Shown here: positions 1-7,484 of the stretch, in pieces
Layout of the letters: each line of letters starts with the position of its first letter
How positions within the stretch are numbered: position 1 is the first letter of the stretch
NCBI GenBank assembly: GCA_026387805.1
Contig: JAPLKY010000418.1
Location: forward strand, 1 to 13,809
DNA: 13,809 nucleotides
Source: Candidatus Krumholzibacteriia bacterium
GTDB taxonomy: Bacteria; Krumholzibacteriota; Krumholzibacteriia; Krumholzibacteriales; Krumholzibacteriaceae
Direction of reading: 5' to 3'
The notes under the pieces: generated by a model
What the model saw: only the letters and a program-made list of their open reading frames with translations
Database searches by the model: none
What the model was told of the DNA's origin: nothing
Translations under genes and position numbers: made by a program

Positions 1-3000
1 CGCTGTGCGTGAGCGGGGGCTGCATCGAGCCCGTATGGGCGACGGCGCCCGTCGGAACGAGGCGCGCCGAGCCGGAGACGACCCGCTCTTCGCCCGTATT
101 CCAGTAGTAGCGCGTGAGATCCCCCAGCTTCTTCCTGACGATCGCCTCGAGCTCCGCGGTCGTATTCTCGGGCGTCTCGAGGCCGAACTCGCGGGCCAGG
201 CCGCGGAGCACTTCGGGCCCCGTCACTCCGGCCGGCGGCTCGACGGCGCGGGCGTACTCGACGAGCGCGCCCTCGAAGTTGCACCTCGTACCCTCGGTTT
301 CGAGGTACGTCGAGCCGGGAAGCACGACGTCGGCCGAGCGGGTCGTCTCGGTGAGCGTCCAATCCATCGCCGCCAGAAATTCCACGTTCTGGAACCACGA
401 ACCGGGCTCGCCCCATGCGAGCGGATCCTCGCCGATAATGAGGGCGCCCTTGAGCCCGCCCGAGGCGAGAAGCGCGCGCAGCTCTTCGCGGCTCCGCGCG
501 CCGGCGGCTCCTTCCGGATTCGGCACCCTGCCGGGTCCGAACGCCGGATCGGCTCCCGCGATCTCGATGGCGGCGCTGTTCGCGTTCATGCGGGGAAGAA
601 GAAGATCGGCCCGCGCCCCCGCCGCGCGCAGCAGCAGGACGAGATTGGCGAGCGTTTCCATGTCGCCGGGAGCCTGATCCTGGACGCGATCGGGGCTGTG
701 GATGATGACGATTCGGCGCGCTTCCTTCACGATTCCGGCGGCCTTGCGGATATCCGCGGCGGCGACTCCGGAGAGGGAGGCGACCCCATCGATCGTGAAG
801 TCGCGATCCTTCAGGAAACGGGCGCCCCCCGCGATCTTCTTCACGGCGGAGGGCTTGACGTATCCCTCGTCGAGGAGCGCCTGAATGACGCCGTTCCAGA
901 GGATCGCGGCGCGCCCGCGCATCGGGTCCATAGCAAGCGTCGAGAGAATCTGATCGGTCGGGTCGAGCGTCGAGTTGCTCACGATGAGCTTCGCGCCGCC
1001 GCGCACCGCCTCGATGACCCGAACGGCGAGGATCAGATGATCCGATTCCATCGAGGTGTTATTGCAGATGATGAGATCGGCGCCGTCGACGGCCGTGCGA
1101 TCGGCCGTGGAGGCGGTAAATCCGAGCGATTCGTCGAGAGATCCCGCCTCGGTACCCGTTCCGAGAATCGCGAGAGAGGCGACATTGTTCGTTTTCAGGC
1201 CCTCGCGGGCGATTCTCGCCGCGAGGTAGAGCTCCTCGCTCGTGAGCTCCGGCGAGACGAAGACGCCGATCTTGCCGGCGCCGTGCTTCTCGGCGACTCG
1301 CCTGAGCCCGGAGACGACGAGCTTCTGGGCCTCGCACAGATCGCCGGCGAGGATCTCGCTCCCGCGGCGGATCTCGGGAGTCGCGACGCGCTTGCGCTTG
1401 ATGAAGAGCTCGTGGCCGAAGCGGCCGTAACGGCACAGGTAATCGCCCGGAATTCCCGAGGGGCCGATATAATATCGGGTGCCGCCGAATTTCTTGACGG
1501 TCAGGGCGCAGCCGAGCGAGCAGTACGCGCAGTGAGAGGGTTCGTCATCGGTGTCGACGCATGCCCGGCCGGGGAACGGATACTTCACCGTGAGCGCCCC
1601 CGTGGGACAGGAGTCGACGCAGTTCCCGCAGCTCACGCAGCTCGTCTCGACGAGCGGATCGTTCAGCGCGGGGCGCATCTCGGTGCGGAATCCGCGGCCG
1701 ACGAGTCCGAGCGCCGAAATCGGCAGCACGCGCGTGCACGTCCTGATGCAGCGCGAGCAGAGTATGCACTTGTTGGGATCGTAAACGACGTACGGGTGCC
1801 GCTCGTCGACCTTGTGCTTGCGGACGTGCCCCTTGTATCGATTCATGTTGATGCCGTATTCCTCGGCGTAGATGCGGAGGAAGCACGTGTCGAACCGGAG
1901 ACATCCGCACGAGAGGCAGCGGTCGCACTCGTGGGCGTTGTCCTCGAACTCGAATCCGGTCGCGACCTCGGCGAAGGAGCCCCGGCGCTCCTCGACGCTG
2001 ATCTGGTGTACCTCGTGGCGCGGGCTTTCCTTCACCTCGCCGAGCTCCGCCTTCCCGGGCTTCGCCCAGAACTCCTTCTTCACGACGAAGGGGCGCGGCG
2101 CCCCGTCCTCGCTCTTTAAATATGAATCGATCGACCGCGCGGCGCGCTGCCCGTCGGCGATGGCGTCGATGACGACCGTCGGGCCGTCGTCCGCGGCGTC
2201 GCCGCCGGAAAAAACGCCCTTCACGTTCGTCGCGAGCGTTTCGGGATCGATGACGAATGTGTTCCATTTCGTGAGACCGACCTTAGCGCCGCCGAGCTCC
2301 GTGAGCCCCTCGAGGGCGGTCGCCTGCCCGATCGCGGAAACGGCCATATGGCAGGGGAGCTCGAACTCGGAGCCCTCGAGCGGGATCGGTCTGCGGCGCC
2401 CCGACTTGTCCGGTTCGCCGAGCTTCATTCGGATGCAGCGGAGCGCTTTGAGCTTGCCGTTCTCCTTGACGATGCCGACGGGGGCGGCGAGCTCCATGAG
2501 CTCGATCCCCTCGGCGATGCAATCCTCGATCTCCATCTTGTCGGCGGGCATCTCATCCTTCGTGCGGCGATAGAGGATGATCACCTTGTCCGCGCCGAGC
2601 CGCCATGAGGTCCGCGCGACGTCCATCGCGGTGTTCCCGCCGCCCACGACGACGACCGTGCCCGCAAGCGGCGTCGGTTTCGCGGCCTGTTCGGGAAGAA
2701 AATCGGCGCCCTGAACGACCCCGGCGGTGTCGAATTCGCCTTCGACCTTCATCGGATTTCCGGCCCAGGCGCCGGGGCCGAGAAACACGGCGTCGTATTT
2801 CTTCATGAGGTCGTCGAGCGCGACGTCTTTGCCGACCCGCGTGTTGTACTTGATCTCTCCCCCCGCGCGGCAGATGAACTCGACCTCGCGGTCGACCACG
2901 TCGTCGGGCAGGCGGTAGACGGGAATGCCGTAGCGGAGCATCCCGCCGGAGCGGGGCATCGCCTCGTATATGACCGGTTTGTGCCCTTTTCGTCCGAGGA

Positions 3001-3628
3001 ACCAGGCCGCCGTGAGGCCGGCCGGTCCCGCTCCGACGATCGCGATTTTCTTTCCCGTCGGCGGATCGCAGGCGGGGGCGCCGTCGTAGACCCCCGGCTG
3101 ATCGGTGACGAAGCGCTTGATCGCGTTGATGCCGACCGCCTTGTCGATGTCCACGCGGCGGCAGACGACCTCGCATTTGCGGACGCAGACGCGGCCGCAG
3201 ATCGCGGGGAGGGGGTTCGTTTCGCGGATGAGATCGACGGCCTGCTTGTAGAGCCCCATCGCCGAGAGCGCAATGTAGCCCTGGGCATCGACGTGCGCGG
3301 GACAGCCTTCCGTGCACGGGGACACGCAGTCGGCGTAATGATTCGAGATGAGGAGCTCGAGCGCCGTCTTCCGCGATTCGATGATGCGGTCGTTCTTCGT
3401 CGTCACTTCCATCCCCGGCGCCACGCGCGTCGCGCAGGCGGGCACGAGGAATGGCCGGCCCTTGACCTCGACGACGCAGAGGAAGCATGAGGCGTACGGT
3501 TCGAGCTCCGGCGAATGACACAGGGTCGGGATCGAGTCGAGCTCGTGCTCGCGCACCACGTCGAGGATCGTCTTTCCGGGCGCCGCCTCGATCTCCTTGC
3601 CGTTGATCTTTATCTTTATGTTTTCCAT
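1..3628 (-). CDS. NuoG-GltD fusion: large Fe-S/FAD NAD(P)H oxidoreductase subunit (partial, runs off left edge)
   Basis: Reads 1209 codons from the ATG at 3628 without a stop and leaves the window. Domains in order: a NuoG-type [2Fe-2S] ferredoxin (C37, C48, C51, C65); a GltD-like Fe-S helical domain (C101, C105, C109, then ICGRVC and CEVVC near 144-156); an FAD site GAGPAG near 199-204; a second Rossmann site GGGNTAMD near 329-336 followed by YRR (353-355), the arginine pair linked to NADPH use in GltD; the FAD-closing GGDAADDGP near 475-483; a Cys cluster at 568-582; two ferredoxin [4Fe-4S] motifs (C621-C631 and C664-C674); then CAYCSLGC (700-707) with C732 opening a NuoG/molybdopterin-oxidoreductase domain. 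After TNNV there is no Cys or Sec where formate dehydrogenases carry the Mo ligand, so it is more NuoG-like than FDH-like. It begins 11 nt after the NuoF-like gene with AGGATGG ahead of it. Likely the variable third subunit of a soluble NAD(P)H complex; its acceptor is unknown. Databases may call it molybdopterin-dependent oxidoreductase or formate dehydrogenase. Confidence 0.9.
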   Translation of the reverse strand, partial: MENIKIKINGKEIEAAPGKTILDVVREHELDSIPTLCHSPELEPYASCFLCVVEVKGRPFLVPACATRVAPGMEVTTKNDRIIESRKTALELLISNHYADCVSPCTEGCPAHVDAQGYIALSAMGLYKQAVDLIRETNPLPAICGRVCVRKCEVVCRRVDIDKAVGINAIKRFVTDQPGVYDGAPACDPPTGKKIAIVGAGPAGLTAAWFLGRKGHKPVIYEAMPRSGGMLRYGIPVYRLPDDVVDREVEFICRAGGEIKYNTRVGKDVALDDLMKKYDAVFLGPGAWAGNPMKVEGEFDTAGVVQGADFLPEQAAKPTPLAGTVVVVGGGNTAMDVARTSWRLGADKVIILYRRTKDEMPADKMEIEDCIAEGIELMELAAPVGIVKENGKLKALRCIRMKLGEPDKSGRRRPIPLEGSEFELPCHMAVSAIGQATALEGLTELGGAKVGLTKWNTFVIDPETLATNVKGVFSGGDAADDGPTVVIDAIADGQRAARSIDSYLKSEDGAPRPFVVKKEFWAKPGKAELGEVKESPRHEVHQISVEERRGSFAEVATGFEFEDNAHECDRCLSCGCLRFDTCFLRIYAEEYGINMNRYKGHVRKHKVDERHPYVVYDPNKCILCSRCIRTCTRVLPISALGLVGRGFRTEMRPALNDPLVETSCVSCGNCVDSCPTGALTVKYPFPGRACVDTDDEPSHCAYCSLGCALTVKKFGGTRYYIGPSGIPGDYLCRYGRFGHELFIKRKRVATPEIRRGSEILAGDLCEAQKLVVSGLRRVAEKHGAGKIGVFVSPELTSEELYLAARIAREGLKTNNVASLAILGTGTEAGSLDESLGFTASTADRTAVDGADLIICNNTSMESDHLILAVRVIEAVRGGAKLIVSNSTLDPTDQILSTLAMDPMRGRAAILWNGVIQALLDEGYVKPSAVKKIAGGARFLKDRDFTIDGVASLSGVAAADIRKAAGIVKEARRIVIIHSPDRVQDQAPGDMETLANLVLLLRAAGARADLLLPRMNANSAAIEIAGADPAFGPGRVPNPEGAAGARSREELRALLASGGLKGALIIGEDPLAWGEPGSWFQNVEFLAAMDWTLTETTRSADVVLPGSTYLETEGTRCNFEGALVEYARAVEPPAGVTGPEVLRGLAREFGLETPENTTAELEAIVRKKLGDLTRYYWNTGEERVVSGSARLVPTGAVAHTGSMQPPLTHS

Positions 3629-3639
3629 CTATCCCATCC

Positions 3640-5418
3640 TCACTTTTTATATACAGCGCCGAATGTGCAGACCGTGACGCACTTGCCGCACTTCGCGCAG
3701 ATAGACGTATCGATTACGTGAACTTTCTTGCGCTCCCCCTTGATTGCATCCACCGGGCAGTTCTTCGCGCACACGGTGCAGCCGGTGCATTTCTCCGGGT
3801 CGATGCAGAAATCGACGAGCGCGGTGCAGCTCGCCGCGGGGCAGCGCTTGTCCTTGATGTGGGCCTCGTACTCGTCGGGAAAATACTTCAGCGTCGTGAG
3901 CACGGGATTCGGCGCCGTCTGGCCCAAACCGCAGAGGCTCGAGTCCTTGATCTGCGCTCCGAGGGTCTTCAGCTTGTCGATGTCCTCGGGCTGTCCCTCT
4001 CCCTGCGTGATCCGCGTGAGAATCTCGAGCATCCGGAGCGTTCCGACGCGGCAGAAAGTGCATTTCCCGCACGATTCGTCCTGGGTAAAATTGAGGAAGA
4101 AGCGCGCCATCTCGACCATGCACGTCTGATCGTCCATGACGACCATGCCGCCCGATCCCATGATGGCGCCCGTCGCGGGGATCGACTCGAAATCGACCGG
4201 CGTGTGCCCGAGCGATGCCGGGATGCACCCGCCCGACGGTCCGCCCATCTGCACCGCCTTGAACCGGCGGTCTTCCTTGATTCCGCCGCCGATCTTGAAG
4301 ACGAGGTCGTTGATCGGCATGCCCATGGGCACTTCCGCGAGACCGCCGTTCTTCACCTTGCCCGCAAGCGCGAAGACCTTCGTGCCCCGGCTCTTCTCGG
4401 TGCCGTACGCGGCGTACGCCGCGGCGCCGCTGGCGAGGATCCAGGGGACGTTTGCGTACGTCTCGACGTTATTGTTGTTCGTCGGTTTCTGCCAGAGTCC
4501 CTTCTCGGCGGGGAAGGGAGGGCGGATGCGGGGCATGCCGCGTTTCCCCTCGATCGACTGGAAAAGCGCCGTCTCCTCCCCGCAGACGAAGGCGCCGGCG
4601 CCCTGCTTGATCTTGATGTCGAAATCGAATCCCGAGCCGAGGATATTCGTCCCGAGGTAGCCCTTTTCCCGCGCGGCGTCGAGGGCGATCGTGAGGCGCC
4701 TGATCGCCATCGGGTATTCGGCGCGGCAGTAGATGTAGCCCATATGCGCGCCGATCGCCTTCCCGCAGACGACCATGCCCTCGATGACCGAGTGCGGATC
4801 CCCCTCGAGCACGGAGCGGTCCATGAAGGCGCCGGGATCCCCCTCGTCGGCGTTGCAGACGACGTACTTCACGTCGCTCTTCTGCGAAGCGGCGAACGAC
4901 CATTTGAGCCCCGTCGGGAATCCCGCGCCGCCGCGGCCGCGGAGCCCCGAGTCCTTCACGACCTTGATGATCTCGTCCGGCTTCATCTCGAGGAGCGCCT
5001 TGCGGAGCGCCTTGTATCCGCCCGTGCCCTCGTATTCGGCGAGCGATTCGGGATCGATGAGGCCGCAGTTGCGGAGCACGATGCGCACCTGGTTCTTCTG
5101 GTGCGGCGCCTCGGCGCCCCCGAGCTCCTGACCCGGCTCCATGCGCAGCGCCACCTGCTCTTCGAGAATGCGGCCCTCCCTGATATGTTCGTTGAAGATC
5201 TTCTCCGCGATTTCCGGCGTCACGCCGCCGTAGACGATGCGGCTCTCGCCGTCCCTGACCTCGACGAGCGGTTCGCGGTAACACATGCCGATGCATCCCG
5301 CGCTCTTGAGCTCGAAGGAGCCGGGGCTTCCGGCCGAAAGCTCGCCCAGCTTGTCATAGGTCTTCTGCGATCCGGCCGAAAGACCGCAGGTGCTCATTCC
5401 GACAATCACTTTTTTCAT
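3640..5418 (-). CDS. nuoF: NuoF-like FMN/NADH-binding subunit with C-terminal ferredoxin domain (HydB/HndC/BfuB type)
   Basis: 592 residues, ATG at 5418 with GGAG eight bases upstream. Residues 1-90 form a thioredoxin-like ferredoxin domain with only C11, C42 and C46 obvious, so its cluster may be incomplete. The FMN/NADH core follows: RGRGGAGFPTG (160-170), NADEGDPGAFMDR (189-201) and GAGAFVCGEETAL (273-285). The N3-type [4Fe-4S] ligands are C450, C453, C456 and C496. The tail adds Cys residues at 526, 531 and 538 and two [4Fe-4S] motifs (C544/C547/C550/C554 and C574/C577/C580/C584). This layout is known from bifurcating [FeFe] hydrogenases, NAD-linked formate dehydrogenases and the Bfu family, and is longer than complex I NuoF (about 430-450). 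It should oxidise or reduce NAD(H) and pass electrons to the large subunit encoded next. No hydrogenase catalytic subunit lies in the window. Confidence 0.95.
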   Translation of the reverse strand: MKKVIVGMSTCGLSAGSQKTYDKLGELSAGSPGSFELKSAGCIGMCYREPLVEVRDGESRIVYGGVTPEIAEKIFNEHIREGRILEEQVALRMEPGQELGGAEAPHQKNQVRIVLRNCGLIDPESLAEYEGTGGYKALRKALLEMKPDEIIKVVKDSGLRGRGGAGFPTGLKWSFAASQKSDVKYVVCNADEGDPGAFMDRSVLEGDPHSVIEGMVVCGKAIGAHMGYIYCRAEYPMAIRRLTIALDAAREKGYLGTNILGSGFDFDIKIKQGAGAFVCGEETALFQSIEGKRGMPRIRPPFPAEKGLWQKPTNNNNVETYANVPWILASGAAAYAAYGTEKSRGTKVFALAGKVKNGGLAEVPMGMPINDLVFKIGGGIKEDRRFKAVQMGGPSGGCIPASLGHTPVDFESIPATGAIMGSGGMVVMDDQTCMVEMARFFLNFTQDESCGKCTFCRVGTLRMLEILTRITQGEGQPEDIDKLKTLGAQIKDSSLCGLGQTAPNPVLTTLKYFPDEYEAHIKDKRCPAASCTALVDFCIDPEKCTGCTVCAKNCPVDAIKGERKKVHVIDTSICAKCGKCVTVCTFGAVYKK

Positions 5419-5441
5419 CGATCATCTCCGGATATGTGGTG

Positions 5442-5459
5442 AGGCGGAGAACCCCGCCT
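5442..5459 (-). other. Short intercistronic hairpin between nuoE-like and nuoF-like genes
   Basis: Stem AGGCGG/CCGCCT with a six-base loop in the 48-nt gap. No T-run follows on the minus strand, so termination is unlikely; a minor mRNA structure. Confidence 0.3.
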
Positions 5460-5466
5460 GTTTACT

Positions 5467-5991
5467 TCAGGCCCTGTCGCCGCACGACGCGGCGCCCTGC
5501 TGCGCTCGGGCGGCCTCCTCGCGACGCCGGTACTCGCGCAGGAGCTTGCGCACTGACTGCGGCGTGAGCCGGCCGTGCGTCTCTTCGTTGATCATGAGCA
5601 CGGGCGCGAGCGAGCAGCAGCCGATGCAGGCGACCGTGCTCAACGTGAACAGGCCGTCCTCGGTGGTGCCGTTGACTTCGATGCCGAGCTCGTCCTCGAG
5701 CGTGTCGATGATCATCCGCGAGTTCTGCACGTGGCAGGCCGTCCCGTCGCACGCCTTGATCACGTACTTGCCCATCGGCTGGAGCCTGAACTGGCTGTAG
5801 AACGTGATGACCCCGTACACCTCGGACTCCGGTATCCCGGTCACTCCCGAGATGTAGCCGATCGCCCTGCGTGGGATGTAGCCGAAGTGATCCTGCGCCG
5901 ATTGCAGCAGCGGGATCAGCTCGCCGGGGGCGCCGTCATAGCGCCACAGCCGGTAATTGAAACTGTCGTCCCTGGCAGCCGTAGTAACCAC
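5467..5991 (-). CDS. nuoE: NuoE-like [2Fe-2S] thioredoxin-fold subunit (HydC/HndA/BfuC type)
   Basis: 174 residues, typical NuoE length. An N-terminal helical bundle (about 22-70, with HFGYIP and GVITFYSQF) leads to the thioredoxin-like domain. The four [2Fe-2S] ligands fit C-x4-C then C-x3-C: C81, C86, C122 and C126, with an extra C125. It works with the NuoF-like protein as the NADH-dehydrogenase tip of the complex and lies 48 nt upstream of that gene. The start is uncertain: the GTG at 5991 is the only normal start codon near the domain boundary, but the G-rich stretch that could act as ribosome site touches it directly. No ATG lies nearby in frame. Confidence 0.93.
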   Translation of the reverse strand: MVTTAARDDSFNYRLWRYDGAPGELIPLLQSAQDHFGYIPRRAIGYISGVTGIPESEVYGVITFYSQFRLQPMGKYVIKACDGTACHVQNSRMIIDTLEDELGIEVNGTTEDGLFTLSTVACIGCCSLAPVLMINEETHGRLTPQSVRKLLREYRRREEAARAQQGAASCGDRA

Positions 5992-6023
5992 CCCCTGATT
6001 GATTGAACCGGTCCTCTATCCCG

Positions 6024-6042
6024 TTCCGGCGCGGCGCCGGAA
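6024..6042. repeat. Perfect 9-bp inverted repeat between regulator and nuoE-like gene
   Basis: Arms TTCCGGCGC and GCGCCGGAA surround a single G. On the transcribed minus strand a T-run precedes the stem rather than following it, so it is not a standard terminator. It may be an operator, an mRNA processing or stability hairpin, or an attenuating structure just upstream of the NuoE-like start. Confidence 0.55.
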
Positions 6043-6083
6043 AAAAGTTCTCGCCGATGCGATTGCGACGGATTGCCGAGGAA

Positions 6084-7073
6084 TCAATCCTCGACCAGCT
6101 TGATCACGGTCGCTTCGCGGACGCGCAAGACGCCGTCGATCTGGCCCAGCTTCTCGATAATGCGCGGCATCGTGCCGACGGCGCCCTGGCCCGTGACCAT
6201 TCCCACGAGCTTCGTGCCGTTCTCGATGACGTCGCAGAAGACGACCTCGTCGATGAAGAAAACGGTCGTGAAGATCTGCTGAATCGCGTTCTTGTCGATG
6301 TCGACGATGATGTAGCTCGTCGTGCCCGGCTGCTTGCTCGAGCTCGAGAGGCCGTGCGCCTTGACCGCCTGCGAGTAGATGCTGATGAACTCGTTCACCT
6401 CGCGGTCGAGCTTCGGCCGCTCCACGTCGGAGACGGAGGCGAGCTGGACGCCGTCCATCGCGGCGATTCTATCTTTAAGCTTCTTGATCTCGTCCTGCGA
6501 TCCCGCCTGGGCGACGACGATGATGTCGAAGTCGCCGCGCACCGCTTCGCAGCGCTGAACCCCTTCCATCTGGTAGAGTCTCTTGTAGATATCCATGCTG
6601 CGCATGGGATCGGTGATCCTGATCGTGAAGTACGTCGTCACCGATTCGCGCATCTCGGGCGCCGCTGTGGCCTTCTCCGCCCCCTTCTTCGACATCGAGC
6701 CCGGGGCGAGCTCCTCGAGCGCCTTGACGAGATCCGGGATCTCGAACGGTTTGTCGAGGTATCCGGTATTGAGCTCGGAGAGTGCGGTGAGCTTCAGGGC
6801 CTCGTCGCCGAATCCCGTGATCACGAGCACGGGGAGGTCGGGGTGCTGGATCTTGATGACCTTGAGAATCTTGAGCCCGTCGATATCGGGCATGAAGATA
6901 TCGGTCACGAGGTAATCGTACGCGATGCCCTTCTCGCGGGACGTGTTGAGCTCGTGGATCGCGGAAATGCCGTCAGGGCAGGCCACCGCGCTGTAGCCTT
7001 CCTGAGTGAGGCCGATGGTGAGATTTCGCCGGATTTCGGCTTCGTCGTCGATTATGAGTACGCGCCCTTTCAA
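6084..7073 (-). CDS. Response regulator receiver fused to two RAM (Lrp/AsnC ligand-binding) domains, no DNA-binding domain
   Basis: 329 residues. Residues 3-125 are a CheY-like receiver: acidic pair D9/D10, phospho-acceptor D58 in the DIFMPDIDG loop, T86, Y105 and K108 before PF. A linker leads to two alpha-beta repeats resembling the RAM effector domain of Lrp/AsnC proteins: about 148-222 (EGVQRCEAVRGDFDIIVV) and about 253-328 (IDEVVFCDVIENGTKLVGMV). There is no helix-turn-helix or other known output. The start is TTG, chosen because AGGAGGG sits six bases upstream and the receiver begins at once; no other in-frame start is near. It is the first gene of the redox operon, 92 nt before the NuoE-like gene, so a sensing or regulatory role for that complex is inferred. 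No partner histidine kinase is visible. Confidence 0.88.
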   Translation of the reverse strand: MKGRVLIIDDEAEIRRNLTIGLTQEGYSAVACPDGISAIHELNTSREKGIAYDYLVTDIFMPDIDGLKILKVIKIQHPDLPVLVITGFGDEALKLTALSELNTGYLDKPFEIPDLVKALEELAPGSMSKKGAEKATAAPEMRESVTTYFTIRITDPMRSMDIYKRLYQMEGVQRCEAVRGDFDIIVVAQAGSQDEIKKLKDRIAAMDGVQLASVSDVERPKLDREVNEFISIYSQAVKAHGLSSSSKQPGTTSYIIVDIDKNAIQQIFTTVFFIDEVVFCDVIENGTKLVGMVTGQGAVGTMPRIIEKLGQIDGVLRVREATVIKLVED

Positions 7074-7078
7074 CGGTT

Positions 7079-7085
7079 CCCTCCT
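7079..7085 (-). promoter_or_regulatory. Ribosome binding site deciding the TTG start of the response regulator
   Basis: Reads AGGAGGG on the minus strand, five bases before the TTG. It is the only strong Shine-Dalgarno near the receiver domain and supports the unusual start codon. Confidence 0.7.
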
Positions 7086-7097
7086 GTTGGATTTAGT

Positions 7098-7208
7098 AAG
7101 ATGAATTGACGGAAACGCCCTTCACGAGAGCCATATTAGCCAGTTATAATACTCCTTTGGAGGATAGCCAGTAAATCGCATTTTGTCAAATATTTTCGGT
7201 ATATCTGA
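7098..7208. repeat. 111-bp direct repeat, copy 1 (carries promoter and leader of the redox operon)
   Basis: Matches 12608-12719 in the same orientation at about 89% by hand alignment (about 11 mismatches and one 1-base gap). The part from the TAGCCAG motif to the TATATCTGA end is the best kept. Both edges are sharp: beyond them the two sites are unrelated. Read on the minus strand it holds TTGACA and a -10 box, then two small hairpins. Confidence 0.9.
7161..7189 (-). promoter_or_regulatory. Sigma-70-like promoter for the regulator/nuo-like operon
   Basis: Minus strand: TTGACA (7189-7184), 17-base spacer, TATCCT (7166-7161). It lies about 88 bases before the TTG of the response regulator, giving a leader made mostly of the repeat. 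The consensus -35 and ideal spacing support it; initiation in this phylum was not tested. Confidence 0.5.
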
Positions 7209-7412
7209 TAGGTCGTTCCGCTCGAGATACATTCTTCTCGTGAAACAATGATTTGATCTTCGACCAGAACCAAGTGATTGGATATCCATTAAACGCACTC
7301 CTGCAAAGACTTTGATGGACGCAAAAAGGCGAGCAGCCATAGAAATTGTCCATCCGGCAAAAGGGTTTTGGGGGGAAAGAGAGTGCTCCTGAAATGGGCT
7401 GCAGATAGATGC
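7209..7412. other. Non-coding spacer between repeat copy 1 and the terminator
   Basis: About 200 bp between the promoter repeat and the terminator hairpin. It has lower GC than the redox genes. I see no recognised gene, RNA or further repeat. An open frame on the minus strand at 7460-7122 crosses it, the terminator and the promoter, and has no ribosome site or family resemblance. Confidence 0.5.
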
Positions 7413-7446
7413 GCAGCGAGGGCCCATCCGAGCGGGCCCTCGCTGT
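7413..7446 (-). terminator. Strong hairpin terminator at the end of the secreted-protein operon
   Basis: Arms at 7414-7425 and 7434-7445 pair over 12 bp (CAGCGAGGGCCC with GGGCCCTCGCTG) around an eight-base loop. It lies 39 bases after the stop of the DNRLRE-like gene. The T-rich stretch (TATTTT) is on the plus-strand side and the minus-strand side is not T-rich, so it may act mainly through stem strength or also block plus-strand readthrough. Confidence 0.65.
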
Positions 7447-7484
7447 ATTTTCCTATTCAAGAAGCCGGATCTATGAGGCCGCAG

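Noticed and set aside
5..2119. Very long open frame on the plus strand (704 codons), with similar ones at 3718-5442 and 6003-7109
   Set aside because: They lie antisense to well-supported Fe-S, FMN and receiver proteins. Long antisense frames are expected in GC-rich coding DNA, and their translations are Arg/Asp/Glu-rich without family motifs.
1..3628. Calling the large subunit a formate dehydrogenase
   Set aside because: No Sec or Cys ligand is seen after TNNV, and the GltD insertion and NuoG-like features argue against a confident substrate. Kept as unknown acceptor.
6024..6048. Intrinsic terminator between the regulator and nuoE-like genes
   Set aside because: The A/T run lies on the wrong side of the stem for the minus strand; on the plus strand the stem is followed by A, not T.
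7122..7460. 112-codon open frame on the minus strand
   Set aside because: It overlaps the terminator hairpin, the promoter and the repeat. It has no ribosome site and no recognisable domain. Repeat copy 2 keeps a similar local peptide (KEYxNWLIW), but this follows from DNA identity.
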